Positions 35,661 through 48,105 of a stretch of DNA of 64,000 nt are shown here, in pieces. Location of the stretch: NCBI GenBank assembly GCA_004123355.1, contig SCHM01000001.1, positions 10,178,193 to 10,242,192 of the forward strand, written 5' to 3'. The first letter of the stretch is position 1. Each line of letters starts with the position of its first letter. Origin of the DNA: Amphirosellinia nigrospora (Eukaryota > Ascomycota > Sordariomycetes > Xylariales > Xylariaceae). Position numbers and translations under genes: made by a program. The notes below the pieces were generated by a model. That model was not told the DNA's origin. It did not search any database and worked only from the letters and a program-made list of their open reading frames with translations.

Positions 35661-37928
35661 TGTGGAATGTATAGAAATAAGCTTAAATGCCAACCTAGTC
35701 AATATAGAGACTTATGATGTAGTGACGCGTTCGGAATTTTATAAGGTGTAAGGGAAACGCAAACATGGCTTACCTCTGCTAACGCAGTATGGATCAATTT
35801 ATTATGAAGAGTTGGATTATGAGTCATCTAGCTACAAATCATAAACTCCTCGATGGTAATACTCAGCGTAGGGAAATCATGAAGCATCGAATGTACATCA
35901 TTGGCTGTCTCGAGTTATCTCTAGAATTCAAGATCGACCTAAACGCCTATATTCTATCGGATATTGCTGCATGGTTCACGACAGGTATTTACTTAATATC
36001 ACGGAGCCTAAGACTTGAAATTGCACTGAAAGAAGCTTTCTATTTCAAGATCGGCTTATATTACTGTTACACGGATCTTGCCCACGGATACAGCCCTCAG
36101 CTATTCGTACCATTATGAGGTTCCTTTACCGAGACGTACGGAAGTCCGTGGGATGGTAGGAATTATTTTGTGTATATATAGGTTAGTCAGGTACCAAGTC
36201 CTCCGAAAGAAAACCTAAATAAAAGAGGTCATTTGTCGCCATAGCAATTATGGAATCAATCGGAATGAAGCTAATCTCAAGCCCTTCTACTGAGCTCTTG
36301 TGGCACTCACCGGAGATTTTGGAGCCGTTCTTGGAACAACAAATTACTAGTTAAACGTCATAGTTTAGGTCTGTAACACATTAGGGATCGACGGAGATAA
36401 ACAAGAACATGATATGAGAATTCTTTTGAATAGTGCCGTGTGTGTGTTCTAAACAGAATGAATTGCGTCTCTTAACTCAACACTGAAGAGTTGTAGAAAC
36501 TGAAGAAAGCAGGGAAGTAGAAGGTATATGACGAGACGACGAAGACCATACGCCAACGCTTCATCTACAGGCTTTTATCTAATCGTGTACGTATTTCTAT
36601 GAACATTTGAGAGAACTTCGGTAAGTCAAGCCTATATTTCTAGAGCTAGAAAATCGCGCGCACACACTAGCCGATAGAGGAGGCTATTTATAGGTAGAGC
36701 GGCATCTCTCGAGCAACAGTCCCAACCCAGCGTAACCTTGTGACGTAATTAATCTACGACGCTGAAATGCTTGTCTTGGTGATGGCCAATGGCAAGTTGG
36801 AGATATTAGAGTACTTTTAGCTCAATGCGCTTGAGTTCAACTGAAACCTGGTTTGATGCCAAGGGATAATTAATGGTGAAGTGGAGGCAATTTAGCCATG
36901 AAGAAAAGACAGTACTTGAAAGGAGGAATTTCAAGCAAGAAAAGAAAAGAAAGGAAGAAAAAAATCCTGGACATTTATACAGTCGGAGTTGATATGTATT
37001 ATAAATGCCGTGACACACTTCTCATCCAGCGTATTTATCGTCAGTAGTCGGCCTTTGGTTGGAAAGAATAGTTGTATTGGGGCTTTCGCCCTTCTACGAC
37101 ACTTTAGTCTATACCATCAGATTCTAATTCGTGGTACGCGTCATTCGCTACTTGCATGAAGTTGCGCCGAATATAAATGATGTGCATTGGCTTTAATATC
37201 AAAGCGTCAGTAGATGTGTGGTGATGATCCTCGATTTGGACATCGAGGAGGACGGCGTCACACTAGGGGTTGAGCAACAACCACGGTTTTGCAATATTCG
37301 TGATAGCAATGATCAATTGGTGGGTGAGAAAGACGCTCTGAGCCCAAATGATAGCAGGATAATATATATGAGAACCTAACAGCTGCGTTTCCTAATTAGC
37401 CGGTATGCTCTGACTGGAGCATTCCTGGGCACACGCACCAGCGGAACCGGGGGTCCGCGCCACACGTTGCATGGCACACGGCCGTCGTCCTCCTTCCGGC
37501 ACTTCCCTTTTCGGACTCGCCTCGCATCATCTCGCTTTTTCCCCCTACGTCAGCGGGCAGCCGCGGCTGCATAGTACCGCGCTCTCGGATGGCAGTCCGC
37601 CAAGCATGCCCCCAGATCAAGAATGGCGCTTCCCAGCCTTGCCTACCAGGGCGCGCGAAGCTGGAGTCGCGGGCCGTGTGACTCCAAAAGCGTGTGGGCC
37701 TCGGTGCTGTTAATGGTGGAAGAACAGCGGTGGGAGAGGAACGTCAGTCGGGCCGGGAGGGTTTTCGAGCGCGGCGAAAGGGAAATAGTAGGTTGGGTTT
37801 GGGAGATAGAAAAGCGTGAGGCGTCGCCCATCTTTCTGCTTCGAGTCCTTGGCTTTCGAGCACGCGTCGATCTACCTACTTCGATTCAGCCCTGACTTAG
37901 AAGAACGACACCAACATCAAAAGTCACG
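35661..37928. other. Intergenic, upstream of the AA9 gene
   Basis: An open frame at 35789-36118 has no recognisable features. The stretch to 37.4 kb is AT-rich without genes. The block 37420-37900 is clearly more GC-rich and marks the switch to the gene-dense half; it should hold the AA9 promoter and 5' UTR. Its open frames on both strands have no recognisable product. Confidence 0.5.
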
Positions 37929-39215
37929 ATGAGGAGCTTCGCTAGCATCGTTGCCGTCTCGGCTTTGGCCGTCAACACTGCCTCGGCACACTACATCTTC
38001 CAGCAGCTCACTGCTGGAACAACCAAGTTCGACACCTTCCAGTACAGTACGCAGCCCTGAAGCCTAGACCCTCGCTTGGATCCAGATACAAATCGAGATC
38101 TGAAGCAATCGTGAAGGCTAACATTGATGTTGGGGAATAGTTCGAAAGAACTCCAACTACAACTCTCCTGTGACAGGTAAATTACCATCCCAACTCTCCA
38201 ATACACGTCAGCAGCTATATTGACATCGCTGCAGATTTGACTTCGGACGACCTCCGATGCAATGTGGGCGCGAGCGGCAGCGGCACCGAGACGATCGAGA
38301 TGACAGCCGGCGAAGCTTTTAGTTTCACTCTGGACACTGTACGTGAAGGACCTCAGCTCCCTAAGCCACGGCAACGCACTAACATAACATGTTAGGCCGT
38401 CTACCACCAGGGACCGATCTCCATGTACGTCCATGTTCCTTCTCAGGCGAGTTCATACCGCTAACCTTGCGTCAGCTACTTGTCCAAGGCCCCAGGTGCC
38501 GCCTCGGACTATGTCGGGGATGGAGAATGGTTTAAGATCAAGGATTTCGGTGATTCTCCCCCATGCCCCATGGGACGAATTGATGGTGCTTTGATACTGA
38601 CGAATTATATCAAGGCCCTACCTTTAACGGCGGGAGCGCTACCTGGCCTCTGGATCGTGAGCATCTTCTTTCTTAACCACCCAAGGCCTGCGAAAATGAT
38701 GCTGATCGAGTTCCAGTGACATACTCCTACACCCTCCCCGCGTGTATCGAGGACGGCGAATACCTGCTGCGCATTCAGTCCCTCGCTATCCACAACCCGT
38801 GGCCCGCTGGCATTCCCCAGTTCTATACCTCTTGCGGTACGTATTGTATAAAGCCTTCTTCTAAGGCATCGGGAGCAACGAAAAGGGTTCTCCCATGGGG
38901 ACTGTTCTCGGATTTCACGTTCTGTTATTGACCCTTCGATTATTATAGCCCAGGTTAAGGTCACCGGTGGTTCCGGCACCGCCAACCCAACCAACGTCCT
39001 TATTCCCGGCGCGTTCAAGGACACCGACCCCGGCTACACCGTCAACGTAAGTTGCTTATTGTCTTCTCGCCTTGGTAAGCCAGACGCTGACAATGACTCT
39101 CAGATCTACACCAACTTCAACAATTACACCGTTCCCGGCCCTGCTCCTGTGAGTCTACACCCTCATCAAGAGCATAGCATTCGCGATACTAATGACCCGC
39201 TAGTTGACCTGCTAA
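37929..39215 (+). CDS. AA9 lytic polysaccharide monooxygenase (former GH61)
   Basis: This is a secreted copper enzyme that oxidatively cleaves cellulose or related glucans. Ten exons join in frame with no indel: 37929-38046, 38141-38176, 38235-38338, 38396-38424, 38476-38549, 38615-38656, 38717-38836, 38949-39046, 39104-39148 and 39204-39215. The product is 225 aa. The signal peptide [20 protein letters not shown] is followed directly by HYIFQQL, so His is the mature N-terminus, as the histidine brace requires. The second His is in [17 protein letters not shown], and the axial Tyr is in IPQFYTSC. Cys residues in LRCNVG and YTSC form the expected disulfide. Characteristic family blocks are [25 protein letters not shown] and LIPGAF. 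There is no CBM1. The last exon codes only three residues plus the stop; it gives the usual Cys-terminated end (LTC). The splice sites are read by eye but all keep the family alignment. Confidence 0.93.
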
Positions 39216-39701
39216 ATCATTACGCTTTGGGGTTGCTTACAGTGAAAGTTCCAGAACCCATCTCAACATCTGCTTTAACCCCTTCTGGTAGCCTAATCTT
39301 CACCAGATTGCTTGGAACATGTAGTTTCTGACATTGGTCTTGAGCACGGGGGCACCGTTGCAGGAGCAGGGGGACATTGCAAAACGGCAGGCCGAACTGC
39401 CGAGCATTCCAGATGTATATATTTGTCGCAATAAATCTAAATCCATAGGCGTTGATATATTTCAGTGACAATGTCCTCCCTATCCAAGGAGAAGTCCCTT
39501 ACTAGCTCCCAATGGGCGACCGAACTATCCTGATACGAACGCCTTCGCTACCTAAACCCTATATCATTAGTAAATAAAAAATTCATTTGACCTTTGGACC
39601 TCGAATTCGTCACTGCTAGATGACGGGTCATTGATCCGCTTATGACCCTATCTTCTAACCCACACATACATTGGTGTCTCATTTGGTTTTATCGCCCCTC
39701 G
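39216..39701. other. Convergent intergenic region
   Basis: This lies between the stop codons of the AA9 gene and the membrane-protein gene. It should contain both 3' UTRs. Nothing else is seen. Confidence 0.55.
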
Positions 39702-40877
39702 CTACCTTCTATCGTACGATGGCCCGAGTTCAGCAGGCGGGGTGGGATTCGCAAGTTCCGCAGGGTTATTTGGATTCCCAACAGGGTTCCCGGAAGCAAA
39801 CGGCTTATACTCGGAAGGCTGGAAATCGGCCTGCGGCAACTCGGCGACGAGCCGCTTCCGCCTCCGTACGCGCCAGGCACAGAACCCTGTGGTGGCAACC
39901 AATATTACCGCCGCAATAGAGCCGATGATGATGCCGCCAGCGCGCCCGCCGGGAGAGATCCACTAGTAGAGGGGTTGTGGGTGGGTTGTGTGGTTGGTGA
40001 ATTACTAGTACTGCTGCTGCTCTGTGTGTGGGTAGACGTGACTGGCAGGTCGGATGTTTGATATACGGCTTGGAAGAACGGCGCGCTGACAGAGAAACTT
40101 TCATACTGGGCCGAGTTCAATGAGCCGCCTATGGAGAAGGGTGTATAAACCGGCCCGTCGGTGCCACAGCTGCCAACGAGAAATGAGGTCGTGGGCTTGA
40201 ATTGCACACATGTCTGTCGTTGGTTGATATCTATAATAGGGCTGAAGCCGCCTCTGTGTTTTGGGTGTATTTGGTTAGCTCGGTGCTTTACCTTCTACAT
40301 TGATACTATTACAACAATGTGTGTGACACCAGTGGAGAGAATCCTTTATCTCCTCGGCACCCCTTCTGCCCAGATATGGCTTCAAGGAATGGAACACGAA
40401 TAGACGGAAACAAGTGACTTACTGCGGACAGCATCCGATGGCCGTCTCTCCAGCCGTCAACGGGTACTCGAAGTTGAAATTTGATGATCCCCCGCTATTT
40501 GAGCCCCAACGTTAGTAGCCATAGTAGAATAATCACCGCAGCTCATGGCTGGCTAACGCAGTGGGACTCTAGGGAGAGAGGTAGTTCACATACTGCGTCG
40601 CGGCGACGGCGGACGTGTAGCCGCCAGGGCATACGATTCCAGGTGAGTAGACGCCCCAACCAATGAGAGCTCCGCTCGTTGGTGGCACACTTGTCGCCCG
40701 CGGAGGCCAGCAGTCTTGGTTATCAGTCACGACGCCAGTCATGCATGTCTGCGCGGCCCATCCCTGATCGCACTCATTGCATGCTTGGATTACTTCGGTG
40801 CATGTGTACGTCCAGGTGGCGGTGGTCAATGGTCCTAGATTCGTCCGTGTGGTGCCCTGTATTACTGGTGTCGCCAT
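39702..40877 (-). CDS. Cys-rich single-pass membrane protein, conserved in ascomycetes
   Basis: Reading leftward, exons are 40877-40594, 40494-40423 and 40253-39702, with introns of 99 and 169 nt (GTATGT and GTAAGT donors), giving about 302 aa. The N-terminal region carries a Cys pattern (CTEVIQACNECDQGWAAQTC, then DNQDCWPP, IVCPGGYTSA and AIGCCPQ). Next comes a Ser/Thr-rich stretch likely to be O-glycosylated (THTQSSSSTSNSPTTQPTHN) and one transmembrane helix (GGIIIGSIAAVILVATTG). An RRRKR stop-transfer and a Pro/Asn-rich cytoplasmic tail of about 50 residues complete it. The layout resembles fungal wall-stress sensors or mid2-like proteins, but I do not recognise a named family and see no signal peptide at this start. 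One base loss near 39955 is needed to enter the helix frame. Role as a surface sensor is an inference. Confidence 0.7.
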
Positions 40878-41622
40878 GGCTTCAACATTCAGCTCAAGTA
40901 GGTCAAGTAGGTATTGTGTCGGTCAAAATGTGTGTGGATCTAGTATGCGGAGTAGATGACTATAGAATTCACTCTAGAAATGTGAGAAGAAAAGAGGAGG
41001 AAAAAGTACTAGGCTACGGTATGCGGTCAAGACGAGAGAGAGAGAGAGAGAGAGTCATGATCCTCGTCCCGTCCAACATCGTCAATTAGTCAGTGGACTG
41101 TTGCGGCGCGGTCTGCCGGGAGGCTTGACTATACAAGCCGATGCCTCGGCAAGCCGGCGTCCCTAAAATCCTAAAAATAGTCGGTGATTAGACGATGGCC
41201 AATACAATTCGTATTTGTTTCAGTAGCGCGTTGCGACACTGAAACTACTGTATACCCAAACGAATGATGCGCCGTATTCAGACGGGAGGATTTACTTAGC
41301 TCTTCCGACGCCAGTGGCGATGCATGGGGAAGGGAAGGGAAGGGGGAAGAGAAAATAGAAAGGGGGTTATATGCCTGTAATGTTTCGCATATCGCCGTTT
41401 GACACTGTCTGTAGAGAACATTGGAAGAATAAAAGGCGAAACGAGCCTCATGCAGGCTCATGCCTTGGGTATCTCTTTCCTGCCCAGGTGGACGGGACAG
41501 AGACGATGCGCTGCGGCATCCTCCGCTGAGACCCACAAGGCTGCAACCAAGTCAAGAGCTACCTAGGTACCTATTGTACTTAGGTAGGTATATACAGTAC
41601 AGTACTTGTACATAATCTCGAC
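40878..41622. promoter_or_regulatory. Divergent promoter region
   Basis: This 745-bp space separates the membrane-protein gene (-) from the methyltransferase-like gene (+), so it should hold both promoters. It contains a (GA)n microsatellite at 41034-41054 and, close to the right-hand gene, a cluster of overlapping TAGGTACC/ACCTAGGT words at 41561-41592. A similar cluster occurs at 48679-48725. Confidence 0.4.
41034..41054. repeat. (GA)n microsatellite
   Basis: About ten perfect GA dinucleotides in the 5' flank of the Cys-rich membrane-protein gene. Confidence 0.9.
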
Positions 41623-42415
41623 ATGACAGGTAACCTCCCATCATTGACATACGAGCCCACATCCCGGCTGCTGCTTGAGCTTCTCGGAACCTCTCCTCGC
41701 CACTATCAGGACGCTCTTAGACTCTGTTCCGCACATTTACAACAACAAGAGCGCCGATGAATATAAACCGGAGCCGGGATCGGAACCAGCCCTCATCCTC
41801 TCAATTGGGAGCGGAACCGGCCTACTAGAGGAGCTCTTACACGTCTATCTGAACCGTCAAGATCGCGCGTCAGCCAATTCAGCCCCAACCAAGAAATGGC
41901 GCGTCGAAGGCGTCGAGGTGAGCCCGGCCGTGAACATCTACCTACCAGAAGACCGCATCTACCACGTGCAGGGGACATGGGCCGTCCTGGAGACGCGTGC
42001 TCGTGAAGCCTCGGCGCTCATGTTCGTGTATCCTCGTGATGGGGCGTTGGTACGTCGGTATATTGATGTCTTCAAGACGTCTTCGATGCGGGCCCGAGGC
42101 CAGCGAGGACATGAGGTGAATCGCGAAGCGGAGGTCGACCGTGAGAATGACGGTGCGAATGGAAGTGCAGTCGCGAGCTCAAACCCACGAGCAAACGAGG
42201 AGAACAACGCTAACCACGGCGATGAAACTGGGAGGAACCCGCATGAAGGTGTGCCGCTCGTTCTCTGGCTTGGTCCGAAATGCGATTGGGACCATACTGG
42301 CCTCGCACTGGCTCACACCAATGATGATTTTGAGGTTCTGGAGATGCACCATGATGTTGGGTTGGCCGAATATGAAATGCTCGCTGCTCTTAGACAGAAG
42401 ACCACGCTATTGTAA
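41623..42415 (+). CDS. Methyltransferase-like protein, conserved hypothetical
   Basis: An intronless gene of about 264 aa starts at ATG 41623 (MTGNLPSLTYEPTSRLLLEL) and ends at TAA 42413-42415. One T is missing in TT 41717-41718, which splits the first 32 codons from the main frame. The motif ALILSIGSGTGLLEELL is a good motif I of a Rossmann-type SAM-dependent methyltransferase. It is followed after about 30 residues by an acidic strand end (VEGVEVS) where SAM ribose binding would be. The later part has LMFVYPRDGALVRRYID and VLWLGPKCDWDH. In between lies a charged Asn/Glu/Arg insert of about 45 residues. I do not recognise the substrate. Sequences of this kind are annotated as hypothetical in related fungi. 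The gene is convergent with ATG26. Confidence 0.7.
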
Positions 42416-42981
42416 TTGTCCTGATGCTATCTCTCGACGGTGCTCGTCGTACTTGAAAGGCATGAGAGACACGGACTACGAGAGACGGCAGATGGATTCA
42501 TCAAGAAAAAAAGAAAAAGACTGTTGGTATTATCTAGAACACAGGCTACCGGGAGCTTCCTCTCGTTCCTCTAAATGAGCTTTCGTCTATACAAAGCTTG
42601 AGGTTTCTTCATGGTACACTCTCATAAATGCACCTTGCTATCAAATTGGCCGAACCATTCGTATCTTCGTCAGAATCCATTGACAACGTAGAACTGCGCA
42701 TTAACCTCAGTTGTCCATTATCCTGACCCACACATATCGTGGAACCCAATGTAATAACCCTATATGCCCAAGACACCTGGGCAGTCTATGCAGATATGAT
42801 AAACCGTGGATGACCAACCTCTAAAAATGAAACAACCAAAGATTATACCGATTAGACACCAGGCTCTAGCCTATACTGCGAGCTTCACTACAAGTAAGTT
42901 AGAGAGAAGTCAGTTGAAGCAGATATACCGCGTCCATCCTTCCCGACACCGTCGATACTATGCGACCGTGCAAGACGACTC
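42416..42981. other. Convergent intergenic region
   Basis: It separates the stop codons of the methyltransferase-like gene and ATG26. No gene or repeat is seen; an open frame crossing 42141-42578 is the wrong frame of the former gene. Confidence 0.5.
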
Positions 42982-45900
42982 CTAGGGACTGCTCACGGGG
43001 CTGCTCGCTGTGCCGACTCCGAGTAATCCGCTGCTATTGATGCTGGTTTCCATCTCTGCGAGCACGCTTTTCTTGATGATCAATTCTGGATCGATCTCGT
43101 CGCCCCCGACAAAAGTCCAACTTTCCTCTTCAGATTCATTACCACCTACTGGTTCATCAGGGTTACCAGCTGCTGTCGTGTTCTTGCCCGCCTTCGAAGC
43201 CACGAGACTCTTTGCATATTCGAGATCTCGGTAGATAGACTGAATGGCTGTGTTGACTCCGTCTTCCTGTATTGGGTTAGTCGGAGCTTACTAAAGCTTT
43301 AGAGATTAATACGAACCTTGCGAATGGTCTCGCCTAATACCCTGGCCTTGACAATCATCCTGTCACTGTGAGTGGCCTCCCAGAGGGCCTTCGCAAAGCT
43401 ATTGGCCCCCCATTTCTTGAGACATATGCCAACACCGAGATCTTCGACCCGGCTTCCAAAGAAGAACTGGTCGCCAAAGACGGCCGAATGATGGTAGGGA
43501 TGCCTGCTCGTAGACTGGCACCAGTGGTCCCAGACCTCCGTGGTGGGCGGCAGCGTCAATTTGACGAAATAACCAATCATGCGGTGCACTCTTGATCTGG
43601 AAAATTTCTGGGGGTAGGACATGTTCTGGTACAGAAGCATGTGTTTTGTCCAGGCGGTCTGACCACCCCTTCGATAGGATACATCGTACATCAGCCTTCA
43701 GTACGCCATCAATGACTTCCCTCGTCATCTTCGCTGGGTCGGGCACCATTATTGACCCAAAACCAACGTAAACAAGCTTTTTGCCATCCCTTCGAGCTTT
43801 ATTATAAATTCTCGTAGATCGTCTGGTGGAGTCCAGTCCAGTCCCTCGTCCAGAAACCAGTATCCTGTCACACGAATCAGTCACTGTAGTCCAGGGGAGG
43901 CGCAACCACAGCCGGCGAGAAATTATAAAGAAATGGTACCTTGTTCGGTTGCATCTTCTCCAAGCTAGTGTTAGGTAGACCGAGCAAGCTATTTCGCCAG
44001 CGGTTGACTTGGTGTGCAGTGGCTTTCCAAAACACGTTATCAAACATCACGTAAGTAACATAATTATAGGCACCACCCATCTTGTGTTCGGGCACGATGA
44101 AAGCATGAGGGTAGGCACGTGTGCGTGTCCAGGGCATGGTAAAAGCTCGGAAATAGGGAATATTCAGCGCTTCCGCGATATGAATGCCATGGCACTAGGA
44201 CTTTCAATGAGAAGATCGGAGCCCAGGCATGCAGTATACGCGGATGCTAGTAATCCGTCAAGCCAGCACGAAAGTTGGAATTTGCCTCTCGCAGAAAGGC
44301 CCACGTGAAAGTACCATTCTCAATACAGACACGTAAAAGTTCGCTCGGGTCGCCCGCGACTGGCGCAAATTCAATGCCATGCCCTTCAATCCAAGTTCGA
44401 AATTCGGTGTGAGTTGCGATTCGAGGCTTGTGACCCTCAGCTATTAGGCCTTTACAAAGCGCGATATACGGCTGTACATCGCCTCTTGAACCGATTGTTA
44501 AGCAAGTAATCTTCAAAGATTCTGACGGCTTGAAGTTGAGGAAAGATGCTTTAGGATCATCGAATAATATAGTGGGAGAAGAGTCTGAGATACCAGAAGC
44601 TTCCTGGGGCATCTTGAGTTCATGATCTGTTCCTTCCAGTAAGCGTGCTTCATTGAGAGCGTCACGCTCTGCAAGCGCCTCGTCACCCTCTTCGGCCGGG
44701 TCTTCTTTGAGTAAACCAGTTTCGATTAGGTAGCGTGTCGTCTCGAGACGACGCAATAAAGTCACCGCACAGTCATCTCGGACATCGACTTGACTAAATT
44801 CGAAAAACAGTTCTTCGTGCCCGCGGATAACAATCACCAAGCCAGAATACCCAAATCGAAAACCTTTTTCTTTATCGGCAGTTTCGATATCCGTCAGCGG
44901 AAGAATGAGCTTAGTTCGAGTGCCGGGCAACAGGCTACGGAAACAGAAATGCCGATCGCTGATGTATACCTTGCCATAAGCGGTAAAACACGGATAAGGA
45001 ATCCGAAGTAAGTGGCCCGAAGCTTCTCTTTCTCAGGGAGAGCGAAATGTGCTCGAAAACGTTCCATGGCCGTTGCATGCTGCCCATCGTTGTTGCTGGC
45101 TTCGTCATCTCCTACTTCATCTATTCTAAGGCCGGAGGTTTCATGATAATGTTTCCTGCCCCCCTTCCACATACCTGAAACCTTTTCTACATAACCCATC
45201 GACTCCGTTGCCAATAGGTTACTCATCCGACGACTTGTCTGGTTTAGGTAATTTGCGAAAACGCCAGCTCTTTGCAGAGGATACGTGCCCATTTTCGCTA
45301 GGTTTTGGAGGGTTGGGGTCGTCGCTCGATCTAGGCTCTCTCCAGCACCAAAGCCATTTCCGTGGTTTCCGTGGCCAGTTGTCGTGGCATGACGTAGCTG
45401 TTGAGTTATTTTATCTGGCTGTTCCTCTGAAGCAATTTTGTCTAATGCCCTATCTGTATCCGGAGATCGAGAGGTAGAGGTGGAATGGCGCATAATAGGT
45501 CTATGAAAAACCTCGCTTCCCTAAGAATTTGACTGCCAGATGGATCTTCATTCGACGACGCCACCAGGCCGGACATACTGGGGTCCTCAAGAGACTGGAC
45601 ATATGAATCAGACGACCCACGATGCTCCTGCGATGCAGCGCTGTCGTAGTGATGACTCTTGCCAGGAGACTGAAACCCACTAAAGCTTCTTCGGGTGCGA
45701 CTAGAGCCTATTGGGCTGTTGTGATCTAGACTTCCTCGCCTAGATAGATGAAGTGCATCACGTATTACATCGCCGCTAAACCTTGAGCTTGAATCTCGTT
45801 GGGCCGAGAGGATTGGGGAGATAAGGTTGCCTTGACATTTTCATGGAAATTTGGAGATCTAGGTTCACCGGCTAGGGAACTTCGCTCCTTTGACACCGAG

Positions 45901-47514
45901 CTAATTTTGAGGCCGGCTGCCGGTTGTTGGATGGTGTTTTGATCACCATCACCAGAATGTTGGTCCTCCACTAGTATTTTAAGCACATTGATTGCTTCCT
46001 TTCCGAAGCTGAAGAAAGAGAAAAGTACTGAAATATCGTCAGCCAAAATCTCATTGCAGCTCCCAAGATGAACGTACCTCGTCCATCGAAAATGTTTCGT
46101 CGTTGTCTATAACTCGAAGCTTACAAGTGTCGGCAAACTCAATCATTTGGTTGTCTTCGACATCCAGGATATTTGCAATAGGGAGGGAGATTTTGACGCT
46201 GTCGCCTTCATTGTGTGATCGGAAGATAACACGCTGCAGACTCTTAACCCATTCTTTAGCACTCGGTCCGCTATCTGCTCGGAAATAATAGGTTCGATGA
46301 TGTGTAACAACCGAGAAGTGAACGGCATCTTGGTCGTTATCCGTGATATTTGCCGAGATCGCATAACTAAGGTCAATCTGTCCGTGGGGGAAATAGAGAT
46401 TCGATGCGTCTCGGTAGTGCTAGAACATCACCCTTCAAGCGAAACCAATATCGATTATACTTCGGGTTTCTCTTGCCACTCTTGGCTAGATAACCAGATT
46501 TTGCAATCTCTTTCTGAAGTTGGTATCAGCTAAACTGACCAAGCAATAAGACCATGAACGATCGCTTACAGCTTTCCTGGGTAAATACGCATAAAAGCAA
46601 ACATGCCTCGACGTGATATAAAGTAACCCTGGAGAAGGACGCTTTGAAGTAGCCAGCAAGGGTACTCTGGCATGATTGTCAGCAGCGTATTGGCTTGCAA
46701 TAAGGGTGTCTCTAACCTTCTATAACCTCCTCTGGGTGGTCGAACTCGAATATCTCCTTCAACTTTCGGGCGAGAGCGCTGGGGCCTGTTTCATCCCCGC
46801 TATTTTTTGGTCTTTCGACAAGCCCTCCAGGTCAAAACTGGGCCGCGATGACATCTCTGCTCTAGCCTCCAGCATGCGGCTCATAACTGGTGCTTGTCGT
46901 TGTTCATGGTCAGCTGTGTTTGCCATAGTAGTTGGAGGTGATTCGATGGTAGGGGGAGTTAACGTTTTCCCGTCGGGATGATCACTCGGCTGGGAGGACT
47001 GGGTGGACTTTGATGTTAATCGCTTGCTTAGGGGACTCGTTGGGAAGCGTGACAGCTGAGGTAACGATTGTAGAAGTTGCCCAGATGCTCTCCGTCTTTG
47101 CTTGTTGTCAGCGGCATCCCTCTCTTTGCTAGATGGACTCTTTTCAAGAATAGCTGTCTTCGCTGCTTGTTCGCGTTGCTTGCCCTTCCCCTTCCCGCCA
47201 CTCCTCGTATCGTCGTGGTTCCCATCCTTTTTCTCGTTCTCGTTCTCGTCTTCGTCGCTAGACTGGCCTTCGAAACGATCATTAAAGTCAACAGTCGAGC
47301 CGGCGGCGGCGATAAGCCCGAATATCGACTGGTTCATGTGCATGAAGATGCTTGGACCTTGGCTCGGCGGGAGGACATCTTCATCGGCATCATCGCGGAG
47401 GTCTTTAAAACGATCGGGGAAATCGGTGGTCGGACGGCGTCCTTCGTTATTTTTCTTGAGTATTTTTCTACTAAGGCGCCGGCGTACAGCGTCGTCGTCG
47501 TGATGGGTAGCCAT
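42982..47514 (-). CDS. ATG26: Sterol 3-beta-glucosyltransferase (UDP-glucose:sterol), ATG26
   Basis: It transfers glucose from UDP-glucose to ergosterol at membranes; in some fungi it is needed for pexophagy. Reading leftward from ATG 47514, introns can be placed at 46667-46716, 46514-46569, 46028-46077 and 43267-43316. Domain order: a disordered N-terminus ([20 protein letters not shown]) and a first GRAM domain ([26 protein letters not shown]). Then a PH domain ([20 protein letters not shown]), a second GRAM domain ([20 protein letters not shown]) and the GT1 glycosyltransferase. The last begins [20 protein letters not shown] and carries [13 protein letters not shown] and the sugar-nucleotide motif [20 protein letters not shown]. 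Length (about 1400 aa) and order are as in known ATG26 proteins. Several one-base losses occur, for example at the second GRAM domain (near 44975) and in the donor-binding motif (near 43545 and 43515). It is transcribed divergently from CHL1. Confidence 0.93.
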
Positions 47515-47829
47515 GGCCTCAAGCTGCCTAAGTAGGCGAGGGGGCTGAGGATTTCCTTAAGCAGGCAGACGATGGTAAAGGCTTGCAATAAGCTCCGTTC
47601 GTTGGGGGTTATCTCAGTGTCTTAAGAGCTTGTGACGGTGCAAGGTTATATTGTCTCAAATACCGGAAATCGTGCTTCGGGGGGTCCTAGAAGATATCCC
47701 CAGACGCCAAGCGAGCCAACCAAACAAATGACTTCATGTACACAATTAGACGGAAATGCATCAAGGACCAGAGCACGAAGACGGGCAGATGGGGATGTTA
47801 GATAGACTAAGGCGAAGGATGAAAGAAGG

Positions 47830-48105
47830 ATGTCTACAACTGATACGACGAAGACGACGAGAGCGACAACCACGGCCGAGGACGAGGGCGAAGGCGAAGA
47901 GAGATGGGATCATACACCTGATCTTGATTGGATACCACTATTGAGCTTGAGGCAGGGACATTGTGCGTCACTTGTCGAGGTTCAGGGATTCAGGGATTCA
48001 GCCCAGTTTAGCTTTGTGCTCGAGGAAGAAAAGCCATACAGCACGTATCTTCCTCGAGATGCTGTACTAGTGGAGGTAAGATGGCCGCATGATAAGCCCA
48101 CGTAG
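47830..48105 (+). CDS. Small hypothetical protein, 91 aa, uncertain
   Basis: ATG-to-TAG open frame upstream of ATG26 on the opposite strand. The N-terminal third is Thr/Glu-rich low-complexity (TTDTTKTTRATTTAEDEGEG). The rest (DLDWIPLLSLRQGHCASLVE, then FSFVLEEEKPYSTYLPRDAV) reads like ordinary protein with balanced composition. No family, signal peptide or membrane helix is recognised. It may be a real short gene or an exon of one. It could also belong to the 5' region of a transcript that is not otherwise visible. Confidence 0.35.
   Translation: MSTTDTTKTTRATTTAEDEGEGEERWDHTPDLDWIPLLSLRQGHCASLVEVQGFRDSAQFSFVLEEEKPYSTYLPRDAVLVEVRWPHDKPT

Noticed and set aside
41171-41536. 121-codon minus-strand open frame upstream of the methyltransferase-like gene
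   Set aside because: It lies in a divergent promoter region, includes low-complexity purine-run translation and shows no recognisable motif.
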